Of a stretch of 64,000 nt of DNA, positions 1-11,200 are shown one piece after another. The translations under genes and the position numbers were made by a program. The notes under the pieces are model-generated. The model saw only the letters and a list, made by a program, of their open reading frames with translations, did no database searches and was not told the DNA's origin. Source of the DNA: Rhabdornis inornatus (taxonomy: Eukaryota > Chordata > Aves > Passeriformes > Rhabdornithidae). The DNA is taken from positions 61,668 through 125,667 of the forward strand of contig VWZS01002414.1 in the NCBI GenBank assembly GCA_013397075.1. The letters run 5' to 3'. Within the stretch, counting starts at the first letter, position 1. Every line of letters starts with the position of its first letter.

Positions 1-316
1 AACTGTATAAAGATGCGTTATGTGAATAAAGAATTGGCTTTTCCTGTATTAATAAAATGGAGTCTCGCATCATTTATTACAATAAAAAGGGAGAAATGAA
101 AACACCATGCATTTTTTCCATTAATTTTAAAGACATAAAGTAAGAAATCAAGATACGTTTAGCTTATGTCCTTGTTATAGATAGGTCACGTGATGCTTGG
201 CTCTCACAATTACAGGATGAGTATTCTGAGAAATTTTATTGATGTATAGTTATGTTACTGTGACTCGTTGTTTGGACATTCTCTGTTTTCCCTATAGTCC
301 CCTTCCCCCCTCTTGT

Positions 317-692
317 ATTGTTAACACTAGATGGTTTTAATTGGAGAGGATATGTAAAGGGAGGGCGTGTGCTAAGGAAGGCGTGTTACTAGGAGGTGTA
401 GCATGACAACATGTGACCTACAATTGAGCTGTAAGAAAATAATCTCCACCAATGGACAGCAAAGAAGAGTTGACTGACAGACTTTGAGGCACCAGGGGTA
501 TAAAAGGCATCCATTGGATGCAAAGGGATGCAAAGAGCATCCATTTTGTGGGTGAGCTGCTAGTCACAAAGACTCCCAGCACTTTGATTTTTCTATATTC
601 AGTCTCTTGTTGCATTTTGTAAAAGTTTGTATTAAACTTTGAAATTTAAAAAAGTAAGCATCTTTCTCACATCCTGAAGTGGTTAAACTTCA
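317..692 (+). mobile_element. LTR-like fragment with TATA box and polyadenylation signal
   Basis: A strong TATAAAAG at 499-506 is followed about 125 bp later by ATTAAA (631-636) and a GT/A-rich tail. This layout fits a retroviral U3-R-U5. The segment could begin at TGTTAACAC (317) and end near 690, but the ends are not defined by a target duplication. No internal retroviral coding remnant adjoins it. It could instead be a chance promoter-like arrangement. Confidence 0.4.
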
Positions 693-784
693 GTGGGAGA
701 GAGAAAGGTAATTTTAAAAAAGTGATTTAGTCATAGTGTGATATTGCTATAAAGCAGCATACCATCATATTGCAGGTGTTACAT

Positions 785-1690
785 TAAGAGGGACCAATCT
801 GATTTTTATTTATGCCTCAACATATGTTATACATGAGGTGATGGATTCCGATAGGGGCTGTACATGTGCTGGCAGCCCTGTCTCCAGGGAGACTTCACCT
901 GCCAGCCCATCAGGGGAGAGAAAGCTTCCACGATCAGGCTGCGAGTTAGTCCCCACTGGCTGGCAGAGCAGAATCCTGGATGCCTGGGAAAAATTGCCCA
1001 GGAAATTGGGCTGTGGGAGGAGCTTTAGCAGATAAAAGCAGTTCACTGCGGCTCAACTGGGGCATTTTGCTTTGGGTTTCTTGGAGGGATCAGTGGCTTG
1101 CTCTGAGGGTCAGCTTGGCTCTCCTCCTCCCCCCACCTTTTCCTCCCTGCAGTTCTGTTTCTCTGCCCTCACCCGTTCTGCCCTGTTTCACTGTTTCTGC
1201 AAGGCAGCTCATTGCTACAAAAACCTGGTGTTCTCATGCTTCACTGATGGGGCAAGGACTGTTTACACCCATCCATGACTGCCATTGCTGCCGTGTTTCT
1301 CATGTTGGAGCCACTGCTGCCCACAGCCACTGCGCCCTGAACCTGAGAATCTGCAGCTGCTTCAGCAGTGCGTCCATAGCCACATCAGCCTGCTCTTTTG
1401 CTTGTGGCAGAGACACACAACCTGTTACTGCTTGAAAATTTTGCCCAGCTACTCACAAAATCCTCACATACCCGCCATAGCTTGCAGCACACACACTCCA
1501 TCTGCTGAGCTGACGCTGACAGAGCACCTGGGATTCTTGTGGTAATGCTGTTCCTATCTTCTGCCTCTCTATCTCTCTTTTCTCTCTCTGCTCTCTTTTC
1601 TATCCCCTTCGGTAAGAACACCGACTGTTTTTCTATCAATAAACAATTCTCAGATATAACAGTACTGCATTTGCACTTCATTTTCATCTG
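785..1690 (+). mobile_element. Endogenous retroviral LTR, family A copy 1
   Basis: This shares its U3 closely with 5212-5500: both have GACCAATCTGATTTTTATTT, then CTCAACATAT, GTCTCCAGGGAG and the TATA region. The TATA-like AGATAAAAGC is at 1030-1039. A long pyrimidine-rich R segment (1120-1620) leads to AATAAA at 1638-1643, followed by CAATTCTCAGATATA. The same polyadenylation context (AATAAACGGTTCTCAGATATC) occurs in the LTR at 45062-45882. Ends are approximate, and no terminal CA or target duplication was resolved. It is likely a solo LTR in forward orientation. The open frames inside it are chance frames. Confidence 0.7.
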
Positions 1691-1692
1691 AG

Positions 1693-2683
1693 AAATGTAT
1701 TAAAAAGAATCCTCTCTGGCTCCCTGTTTTTACAGCTGGACAGGACATACATGAAAGCTACAGACTTTTACATAACTGAGAGAATTATTTTGTATGTAAT
1801 ACAAAAGGTATAAGCTGTTAGAAAAACAGGCACTGAGAAAAGGAGAATATTCCCATTTTTTCCCTTTCCTTTTCTTCATAGAGCAACTGAAGTATACAGA
1901 TCTGTGGGATTTAGGGTCCCTGGGATATTTTCAGGCAAGAAAATAAGTCCACTCAGTGGTGATAGGTTCTTGGGCTCCAAATGAGATGCAGAATTCCCCC
2001 AAAGTATGCAAACAGTGCAGAAAGTGGGGAGTGAGGGGAGATATGTTGCTGCCAATTGCATTGCTGTTGGAGAGTGGGGTGGGGGCACTGCAAGTGGCAG
2101 CTCCACACATTTTCAAGTCTACTCAATTTTGATTTCTGAGTTCACCTGTTGTCACCATAGAGGTTGATGGTGATCAGGACTGGGATGGAGGCTACATACA
2201 AGCAAAGGACGTGCATGGATGGGATGTCCTCAGATACCTATGAAAGCAGGACAGGGTTGTTTTCTGCAAAGTTAGCATCTGGTCTGACACAATACATTTC
2301 TCCACCAGTGTGGAATATGTACCCAATGCAGGTTAGCAGATAACACTGGTGTTACCTGTCAAAGAGAAGATCAAGCCTTTGGTACACTTCTCAAGATTTC
2401 TGAGTGAGCACTCTCTCAGTGCCCACAGGAGTATTTAGTCTGAGTCAAGTTCTTAAGGCATTTTGCTACCTTTGCAAGGTGTTCCGCCCCTCCACTGGCT
2501 GAGCCTACAGGCATCAACTAAACACTCCAGCTGGGGCAGGGAGGAAACCCCAAAATGAAGCGGCTTTCCTGAAGGGCCTTGACAGGGCTCATCACAGATA
2601 TTAGCATTTTAACATCCTTGCAAATCTAATCCAAATGGTTCAGCTGCTGAAAATAACTCTTGAGATATTTTAAAACTTCATCT
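1693..2683. other. No recognisable feature
   Basis: About 1 kb between two LTR fragments. I see no coding exon, RNA gene or repeat family here. Confidence 0.5.
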
Positions 2684-3440
2684 TTTTCTTCTTTTGAAAG
2701 ACAGATGTCTGCTAAGGAAAGCAGGAGCCTCCATTGGAATGGAAAATATGACCTCCCTCCCTTTGAATTATTTAGCTTTGAAATTAAGGGGCTTTCAGGC
2801 AAAGATATGAGAAAAGGAATAACAGTTCTTAACTAGCATGTATAACAAAGGAAATAAACAACAACAGCGGCAGCGACAACAAACAAAACCAGAAACTTAG
2901 TAGCAGCCTTCTTGACTGCAGGCACTTCTCTTTTGGTGCAGTTCTGGGCACAGCCGGCAGGGGCGCTGCTGGCTCCCGGCCAGGCAGGGCGGGTGTGATG
3001 TTTCCCCGTGGCTGCAGGGGGCGCTGTGGCGCGAGTTTCGGCTGTCTGTCTCCGTGCTGTAACAGCGGGCACAAAGGGCTGGAGAAGGAACTTCCTTTAC
3101 AAACTCACAGCAGGAGCCTGTGCCCCCTCTGAATAGCAAAACGAGCTGTAGCAGGAGCCTCAGAGTAGCAAGCCGGGAAGGCATGGATGAGCAAAGTCCT
3201 GGGGTGGTAGATCAGACACTCCGCAACTGTATCTGGAACTCCCTTGGCAGGCAGGGGTTGTGCGGCTACAGTGCAATGAAAAACCCAGAGCACTGGCAGA
3301 GGCACAGTGGGGGCTGGGCAGCAACAGCCCCGCTCCAGTACATTGCAGAGAGAATCCCTGTGAGGGGAAAGGGACTAGGGGATCCCAGGGGGTTTCCCCT
3401 GAGGTACCTGTGCAGATGGTGAAAGGGTTCTTTGGTGGCC
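2684..3440 (-). mobile_element. Endogenous retroviral LTR, passerine TGTC family, copy 1 (truncated)
   Basis: It begins with a decayed form of the family end (TTTTGAAAGACAGATGTCTGC) and shares with 23377-24074 and 24398-25470 the stretch AAATTAAGGGGCTTTCAGGCAAAGATATG. It also shares GCAGGGGGCGCTGTGGCGCG (about 3013-3032) and the following 200 bp with 25056-25260. Orientation is minus, judged from the promoter and polyadenylation layout of the complete copy. The GC-rich part near 2950-3040 belongs to the LTR and is not a CpG-island promoter. Confidence 0.7.
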
Positions 3441-3750
3441 TAGGGTGTTAATAAGGTCCCAGTGCAACGGCCGCTTGTATGAGCAGAGCTCCACTCATGG
3501 TAGAAGGCAGCAGAAAACAGAACCCCGCAGTGGGTTCTTCCCACAGAGACCACAGCCTTCTTCCCCTCCAAAGCCAAAAGAGAGAAAGAGAGAGAGCCAG
3601 CAGCTGCCCCAGCACCTTTTTTCCCAGTCCAGTTCTCCCCGTATCCCTGCCCCTCCAAGAGAAACTCTCAGATAAGAGAATTGCAGCCAGATGCCCTCCT
3701 CCCCTGAGCTTGGCAACTTCTTTTGTCTCTCTTATGTACTTAGTCCTTAT
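3441..3750 (-). mobile_element. Displaced piece of the same LTR family
   Basis: This contains CCAGCAGCTGCCCC and TTGCAGCCAGATGCCCTCCTCCCC...TTTTGTCTCTCTTATG-like stretches that match 24880-25032. In the other copy those sequences come before the GGGGGCGCTG block, whereas here they follow it. That order suggests a second partial copy or a rearrangement. Confidence 0.45.
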
Positions 3751-5211
3751 TGTTCTGTAGAAACAAAATGGGGGAAGATTCCTAGGAGAAAGACAAACCA
3801 AAGTAAAAACCCTTACCTTCAAAAATCTTACATGCTGTTCTAGAAAACTGGAGTGGGAACCTTAAGAAAGGTGTGGCTTCAGTGCTGCGTAGAGAGACAA
3901 ATGTATAAGGAAACTTTGGTAGAAGCCCAGGGAGTGACAGATTAATGAGGTTGAACTACAAATCCGCTATGTAGAAATGTTATTTCAAGATTTTATTCTT
4001 AAACAGGAGGTAGAACAAGGTGATTCCAGCATGCCAAAACCAGGCAGATCTTGAGAGTCCTGGCAGTCTTGAGAGGCTGGCTTGAATATATGTCATTTTG
4101 TGAGAAGAAACTGACTGGCTTCACATGCAAAGTGATCAGCAAACTGAATTGTTAACTCAGCTGTCTGAAATCAGAGCTTCAGAGACTAAAACAGACACTT
4201 ATTATGGATAAAATAGCTCCTTTCTATGTTCCAGTGTGACATGGAAATGCTATCTTTTGTCTTGGAGACATGAAAAGCATTCAGTCAGGTCACAATTTTT
4301 TTTGCCTGCCAGCAGACATGGCTGTAAGCACAAGAACAGTAAGGAACAGAGTGCCCAAAAACCTTCCCTACTTTAAGTAAGGGGTAGGCACTGGTGCCCA
4401 GAAACATCAGGAACAAATAACTTTGTGTCGGACCTCTAAAGGATCCGAACTGAAAGCAATCGAAGAGGTGACCAGATACATCTATTGAGTCCCAAGCATC
4501 ACTACATATGAGACAGCCACTCTGAAGCAGAAGATCCTCTTCCATGACAACAGATGAGAGCAGTGACAGCTCTCAGGGGACCCATGGGAGATGGCAGATG
4601 TGCAACAAGTGACAGCCACCTTGGAAGGGACATGACAAGAGCAGAGCATTCTGTACCTCAACAAAGTCTAGTTTTCTCTGAAAAACACCAGTTGTGCTCT
4701 TTTGTTACTGGTTGGAATGTTAGTGCAAGAAAGGAAAAGCATGAATGCCCAGCAGCACCAGGCAGCTCCTAATTTTTCAGCTTTTCATAGCAAATGACAG
4801 AGGGACAGGAAGACTGACTCCAAACCTGCCCTGGACAGGTTTTATGTGCAAAATTCTGGAAGTGCACTAGCTACTGTAGTTGGTGCAGAGATTGAATGTA
4901 AGGATGGTTCAGCAACTGAGTTTCATCTCAGAGCCCTTCCATAAGTCTCACACAGAGGTATTTTGGAGGGTGGATTTACCCTTGGATATAGAAGAGCACA
5001 GAAAATCAAGAATAACAGTAGAATCCCTTTTCAGCTTTAAATTGCAGAGGATATCTCATAACTATCACTTTTAGAAAGAAAAGGAGAAATACCTAACACA
5101 AAATCAACATCCTTCAAGCTCAAACAGAGATCTGGAAAAATAATCTCCATCACTAATCTGAATCTAGATGTACCTCGATGTACTTTGTAATAGCATTTTT
5201 CAGGAAGAGTG
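3751..5211. other. No recognisable feature
   Basis: About 1.5 kb of ordinary intergenic sequence between LTR copies. I saw no remnant of retroviral gag, pol or env frames, so the flanking family A LTRs cannot be shown to belong to one provirus. Confidence 0.5.
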
Positions 5212-5711
5212 AGAGAGACCAATCTGATTTTTATTTATGCCTCAACATATATTCTTATAGAGGCTATACATTTACTCGCGACCATGTCTCCAGGGAGGCT
5301 TGTCCTAGCAGCCAATCAGGGTAGAGAAAACCTCCATGATCAGATGGAATTACCCTGACACCCCCCCATTAGCCACTTGCCAGTGGGGCTAATGCTCGGA
5401 TTCCCACACAGAATACTGGGAAAATCAAGCTATGGGAAGAACTGTAGGACATAAAAGCAGCTAACTGCACACAAGAGATGCTTCGCTCAGGGTTGCTAGG
5501 AGGGAGCAAGGGCTCACTTTGAAGGATCCTCTCGGCCCCCCTTCCCCCTTTGCTTTTTCCTTCCTGTGATCCTACTTCCTTGCTTTACCATTCCCACAAA
5601 CCAGCTTGGCATCGCGACCACCTCTTGTTCCACTGTCTTCTCGAGTGTGCGGGCGCTGCTGCAGCCAGCCACCCCCATTGTGCTGCCCTGGCACAGCCGC
5701 CTGTGGCCGCC

Positions 5712-5965
5712 TCCATCCCACACCCATCCCACACCCATCCCACACCCAGCCCACACCCAGCCCATACNNNNNNNNNNNNNNNNNNNNNNNNNNNNNNNNN
5801 NNNNNNNAGCCCACATCCATCCCACACCCAGCCCACACCCAGCCCACACCCAGCCCACAATCATCCCCCACCCAGCCCACACCCATCCCACATCCATCCC
5901 ACACCCAGCCTACAGCCATCCCATACCCATTCCACACCCATTCCACACCCAGCCCACACCCCTTC
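5712..5965. repeat. Minisatellite of an 11-bp CCCACACCCA(T/G) unit
   Basis: Units of CCCACACCCAT and CCCACACCCAG alternate irregularly on both sides of the gap at 5768-5807. The minus strand reads GGGTGTGGG repeatedly, so four or more G-triplets occur in short reach. The frames open through it are simple-repeat frames. Confidence 0.9.
5768..5807. other. Assembly gap (40 N)
   Basis: A run of 40 undetermined bases in the middle of the minisatellite. True array length is unknown. Confidence 0.98.
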
Positions 5966-5972
5966 CGTTAGT

Positions 5973-6019
5973 CCTACCCTACCCTACCCTACCCTACCCT
6001 ACCCTACCCTACCCTACCC
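5973..6019. repeat. (CCCTA)n pentanucleotide repeat
   Basis: About nine near-perfect CCCTA units directly after the minisatellite. It is one base short of the vertebrate telomere unit CCCTAA, so it is not an interstitial telomere. Confidence 0.95.
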
Positions 6020-6030
6020 ATTTTAGTGGA

Positions 6031-7764
6031 ATCAATATTTTAAATTCCATTAGAAGTTAGTAACTGAGAAAAGCTCTTAGTGAACCATGTTACAGCTGCA
6101 CAGGCTCCTAAACCAAAGGTTTCTGGTCCTCACTCACATTTTCGCCTCATTTCCCCTCATCTTTTTAAGGGGAATTAACCTGAATAATTGATATGCTCTA
6201 TGATTGATAGGCTGAAAACCCTTGGGAAGTTAGCTCTTCTACCACACCCAAGTTCACCTTATTTTTGTGTTGTACCATTGTCTGTCCCCCCACACAACTG
6301 ACCACCCTAGCTGCATGTGGTGGAGCTGAGCACCCAGAGGGTCCACTGGATGTTAGTGGTTCCTGAATTCAGGAGGCAGGGAGGGAATAGGATAGTGACA
6401 GGAAGGGGAGGATTTCACATACAACCTCCAGTCCTGGCATCTCTGCGCAGAAGTATCCCACTATGCCCATATGCTGATCCACCAGAGAGGTCCTGATCTA
6501 GGTATCTTGTGGGGAGCTGCAGACCCAGTTGAGGGTCAAGAGTGTGTGCTGGGGTTTCCAGCAGACCCTGAAGGTGTGTGTCCTGATCCATGATAGCAGT
6601 TTACTGACAGCAGGTGAGAGGAAAATGTACAAGTAGACATTCACATAGAAGAGAATTGTTTTGGATATAAAAATTTCATTGCCATCAAGATTGACAGTTC
6701 GACATTAACAGGTGGAGATAGAAAACCCCTAACAAGTCAAAGTGGCAGGATAGCCCTATGCCAAGTCAGAGGCCCAGGCATGGGCTCCTTGGTGTTCCCC
6801 TGTGGTGCCAAGCCCATGTGGGGCATCCCTGCATCTACAGTGATCAAGGGAGGACTCCTGCATGGTAAACCTCCTCCTTGACTCTAAGGGGCAGAGGCAA
6901 TTAACAGCCTCAGATACCGCTGGGTACCCCCACAAGGCAGCTATGAGGGTATATGCTGTGGGCACAGTGAGCTTCTACATTTCCTTCATCTGCTTTAGCT
7001 ACAGGAAGGCTTCCTCCCAGACGGTGCTAATTTTACAGCAGCTGAAGATGTGTCCTGAGGCTCTCACCTTAGTCATGTATCCTTTTAACTTCTAATTTCT
7101 TGGATTTGTCACACACCCTGTAGATTAAAACATAGTATTTTATCTCTGAACCATTAACTTCTGTTGCTTTCTTATGCCTGCTTGAATCTTCTTCTGCTCC
7201 AGACAGCTCTGAATATAAATAGTTCAATAACACATGTCCTCCTTATTTAAAGACTATCATTTATATGACTGGAAGTATGAATGTGCAATATGTCAACAGT
7301 GATGCCATAAAGGGGCTAAAATAATTGATCACTTTGCTGCAGTTAATGGATTCAAGGGCACAAGAACACGTACATAAACTCCTGCCACGAGTTTCAAGAA
7401 TGAGCCTAGGAAATGGGAAAAAGCAAAGGCTTAAGTAGACATTTAGCATGAAGGTTTTGGTGAGACGGTGTGCAAAAACCTGCATCTGCTGAACACCAAG
7501 GATTCCAAATACAGCTCTTCAAGACCTGCAAGGAGCAGCAAACAGCAGCTGGTGCAGAGGGATGCCCAGCAGGGCCCAGACCCATCCAGAGGGGAGCAGA
7601 ATGACAGCAACAAAACTAATGGAATTCCTCCAGAAGGAGAGCATGCAGAATCTATCTCTGCTACTACTTGGTAAATGTCCAAATTACAGGAAAGGCACCG
7701 CTAACTCATGTAGTAGTAGAAACCATGTCTCTGTGTCATTCTTTATATGCTGTGCTGGCTGCTC
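6031..7764. other. No recognisable feature
   Basis: Unique-looking intergenic DNA with only short chance open frames. Confidence 0.5.
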
Positions 7765-8045
7765 TTTGGGAATTAAGAGACTGTCCAGTTCCACTCCCTG
7801 CCATACACAGGGACACTTCCTGCTAGACCAGGTTGCTCCAGCCTTGTCCAACTTGGTCTTGAAGACCTCTAGGGATGAGGTAGCCACATCTCTGCACAGC
7901 CTGTGCCAGTCTATCACCACCCTAACTGCAAAGAATTTCTTCCTAATACACCATCTAGTCCTGCCCTCTGTCAATACGAACTATTCCCCCTTGTCATGTC
8001 CCTTCATGCTGTTTTACAAAGTGTCTCTCCAACTCATTAACCACA
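7765..8045 (-). mobile_element. CR1 LINE fragment, 3' part
   Basis: Read forward, this is reverse-complement CR1: CCACTCCCTGCCATACACAGG, then GACCAGGTTGCTCCAGCC, GTCTTGAAGACCTCTAGGGATGAGG and AAAGAATTTCTTCCTAATA. These landmarks occur in this order in the 3' untranslated and terminal ORF2 region of avian CR1. The tail octamers are missing. It is old and inactive. Confidence 0.9.
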
Positions 8046-8127
8046 TCAGCCACAGGGGCAACCTGTGAACTGACTTGCATGCCATAGGTCTAAATGGTGC
8101 AGCTGGCCTCAGTGGCTCGTAAGGAGA

Positions 8128-8206
8128 GGGTGGGTGTGTGTGAGTGTGTGTGGGTGTGTGTGGGTGTGTGTGGGTGTGTGTGGGTGTGTGTGTGCATGTG
8201 TGTCTT
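8128..8206. repeat. (TGTGTGTGGG)n / GT-rich tandem repeat
   Basis: A decamer TGTGTGTGGG repeats about six times, then grades into plain TG. It follows directly after a CR1 fragment. Confidence 0.95.
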
Positions 8207-11200
8207 TCACATTTACTTCTGCGTTGTCCTCCTTGTCATTAATCAAAGTCTTGAGCTCACTGTTCTGTGCCTCAATGAAATGTTGATCCCATAGAATGCT
8301 GACTGAAATGCTCTGACAGATGCTGGGATTGAGTGGCCACAGACTTCAGCCAGCAATGGATCTGTTCACTGTGTGTGGCCATGAATATCAATACTGAAGT
8401 CTGCTGTAATGTTAAACGTCATGGCATCTGCAGACAACGATATTTGCTGTCCCCATCCTTTCTCAGCTAGCACCTGGAGCAGCTGCTTGTTGTATCAACA
8501 GGGTGCTTGCCTCCACTGCCCCGTGACACGGCATAGACAGCTTGTGGGGTTTCCCTTATAAAAGCATGATGGGAAAGAAACTATCAGCCCAAGGAAAGTA
8601 TGACAGTAAGTCCAAGGGCTCACATTCCCCAAACGGTGGCATTCCAGCTTAGGAGAAGAAGCTGCACAGATTTCAAGTGAAACCTGTAACAAAAGCTGAG
8701 CTGAGTCTCCAGATCAAAACTAAAACTCCCCGTAACAAAAGCACACACTTGCCCAAGAGGTGCTTGCTTCCCTAAAAATGCTAGTGAGGAAGGAGAAGAA
8801 GGGTGTTGGGGACTATAATTATAATTTTGGCATGTTCACATTGATCTGTAGAGTAGTTAAGAGTTATTTTGTTATGGAAAGCTGGAGTTCCTCAGGTTTT
8901 GCCTGGTTTCTTCAAAGCTAACCCCAGGTTTAAAGCAAAATTACAAAGACACATCCAGATGAGTCACTTACCCTGAGATTAGGAATCATGACAGTGATAA
9001 GTAGCAGCTCATTCTGCAGATTTAAATGTTTCTCACAGAATACATTGTTGCTATTCCTAAGTAAGTTTCTCTATCATCATCCTGGGGATGAACTCTTTTT
9101 TTGCATGACTGTGTGAAGTCAGATCTCTTGAGCATCACATCTCCCTTCGCTTGCCAGATTTTGTCCAGCTTGTGCAAGACACTGCATGCAAGTGTTTTGA
9201 GCTTCAGGAAAACCTTGTACAATGCCTAGGACAAGGAGATAACCAAAACAGTAATTTGCATGGAACATAGCCCTGTGACCCTGGAAGAAATTTATTCCTA
9301 AAGCAAAGGAATAGGTGCAAGGAGGGTAGGGGAGAATGCCATACCCAGACATAACAGAGGAGCAGATGGCCAGAAACGTTTCTCCTAACCCGTTATGTGA
9401 ACTGTCAGTGTTTGATGGCCCTATGTAGGACCAAGTTTTCCTCTTTTTCATTTTTTCCAAATAATCTTTTCTGTCTCTTTTCCAGTCCCCTCAGCACTGA
9501 AACTATGAGAGTGCTATCACAGATTACAGGCAGGTCAGGGAGGGCAAATTATTTGCCAAAATAGTCTCACTGAAGGGTCTTATTGGTGTTATGTGATAAG
9601 TTATGTGATAAGTCAAAGATAGTGTTGCATAACATTCTCCCAGTACTTGTTGTAGCTATTGTTGCAGTACATGGAGTGATTCACTTCCAGCAAAGCTGCT
9701 GCTGGTTTCTGCTCAAACTTTCCAAATGCATGCAGTGGTTTATCATTTGCTAATTTCTGCTTCTTGTTCCTTCCTTTGTAACCAAGATATACTCACTTTT
9801 CCTTGACAATATTTCTCTGAATTAAATTCCTCTGAATAAAATTCCAGCTCAATGCAGGTTCCATAAGAGTAACTTAGACTCAGTGAATCTGTGGCTCTTT
9901 AAACTTTGGCTAATAGAAAAGTCACTCTGAAAGCCCTAAAAAGGGTGAGTCATTTGGTTATATGGACCCAAAAGACCTAAAACTCTAGAGCCTGTGGGAC
10001 CCTTGTCTGGAGAACTTGATGGAAAACACATGCTTGGGACTAGGCCAGGAAGAAAGGGTAGGGTGTGCTGCTGGGCCAGTTCCCAGTAACCAAAAAGCCA
10101 AGACTAAGTATAATGTATGAGACAATACCCCTGTGCATTTGAGAGGACTGGGCTGTGGGCCTGTGAGCTGGTTTATCTGGGGTGAAGGTCAAGCTAATGT
10201 GTGGTGACAGCTCCTGTAGTCTAGTTCTGCAAGATCAGAGACAGGCATGAAGGTTTTCTGCTAGAACCAATGGGACTCAGTGGTCCAACTAGAGAGGAGA
10301 CAGACCTTGTTATATTTTCATTACCAGTAGTAAAAAACAATTGTCATATTCTGCTTCTTTCTTCTAAAGAACTTTTAGTTGGAGAGGTTTTTGACTTCTT
10401 GCCTCAAAGGACATCCTTCTGGTGGCATTGCTAAGTTGATGAGACTGCTCTGTTCACCCACTGTAGTGCCTTATCCACATGTGTCATATCAGCTATGGAA
10501 TACAAAATTATAGAAACACATAGCAGGCTAACCAGTCAATTACCTCAGTTGATCATTTTCTAAAGGAAAAACTGTGAGGAAGAATTTCTGATACTTTGTG
10601 ATAATCATTCCTCTAGTTTGAGTATCAACAATGGTGAGGGTACATGCACGTCCAGTCAGGCACATTGAGAGAAGTGCCTGATTTGTCTTAGTTACTATGA
10701 CATCATAAGCCTTCTCTTCTTCCCTGTTTCTCTATTATCTCACTTCTCAACTACTCCGGCAATGTTCTCCCTCTCTTGCACATGTGCAAAAGGCACCAGC
10801 CATGGTGTGCAACCAGGAGTGCTGCTGAGTGTTCATGTTTGTCATTCACATGTTCCTGCACTACTGATACACTTCCTGCAGCCCCAGGGAATAGATGGAA
10901 AGGCAGAGCGTCAACAAGCAAGGATTCAGATTAAAGGACAAATGTAGTTGGCCAAAGTGAACAATTATATGAAACAAAGGAAAATAATGGCTACATATCC
11001 TTCATTGCAGCTAATTATTATGAGTTCTGGGCAACTGTTCAGGCATAGAATTAAAAACCTTAATTATATTGTCACCTTCTTTCTGCTCCGATTGCTCACA
11101 AATGCATCTATTTACTGTAACTCCTGCTGATGGGAAGAAATTGATGGCATTCCAGGTGAAGTAGTATAGGAAAGCTGGAAAAAAAAAAATGAGAGGCAAT

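Larger units (their letters stand above)
5212..6030 (+). mobile_element. Endogenous retroviral LTR, family A copy 2, with embedded minisatellite
   Basis: It starts TGAGAGAGACCAATCTGATT and is colinear with copy 1 through the TATA region (CATAAAAGC at 5450-5458). From about 5700 the R-like pyrimidine-rich part is replaced by a CCCACACCC tandem array, a 40-base gap and a CCCTA array. The polyadenylation signal seen in copy 1 is not recognisable. Orientation is forward. Confidence 0.7.

Noticed and set aside
2940..3060. GC-rich stretch resembling a CpG island, and a similar one at 25050-25130
   Set aside because: Both are the same block of one LTR family rather than independent gene promoters.
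5973..6019. Interstitial telomere repeat
   Set aside because: The unit is CCCTA (5 bp), not the vertebrate CCCTAA.
5514..6060. Several overlapping frames of 91-164 codons
   Set aside because: They read through the CCCACACCC minisatellite and the run of N in all phases, so they are simple-repeat artefacts.
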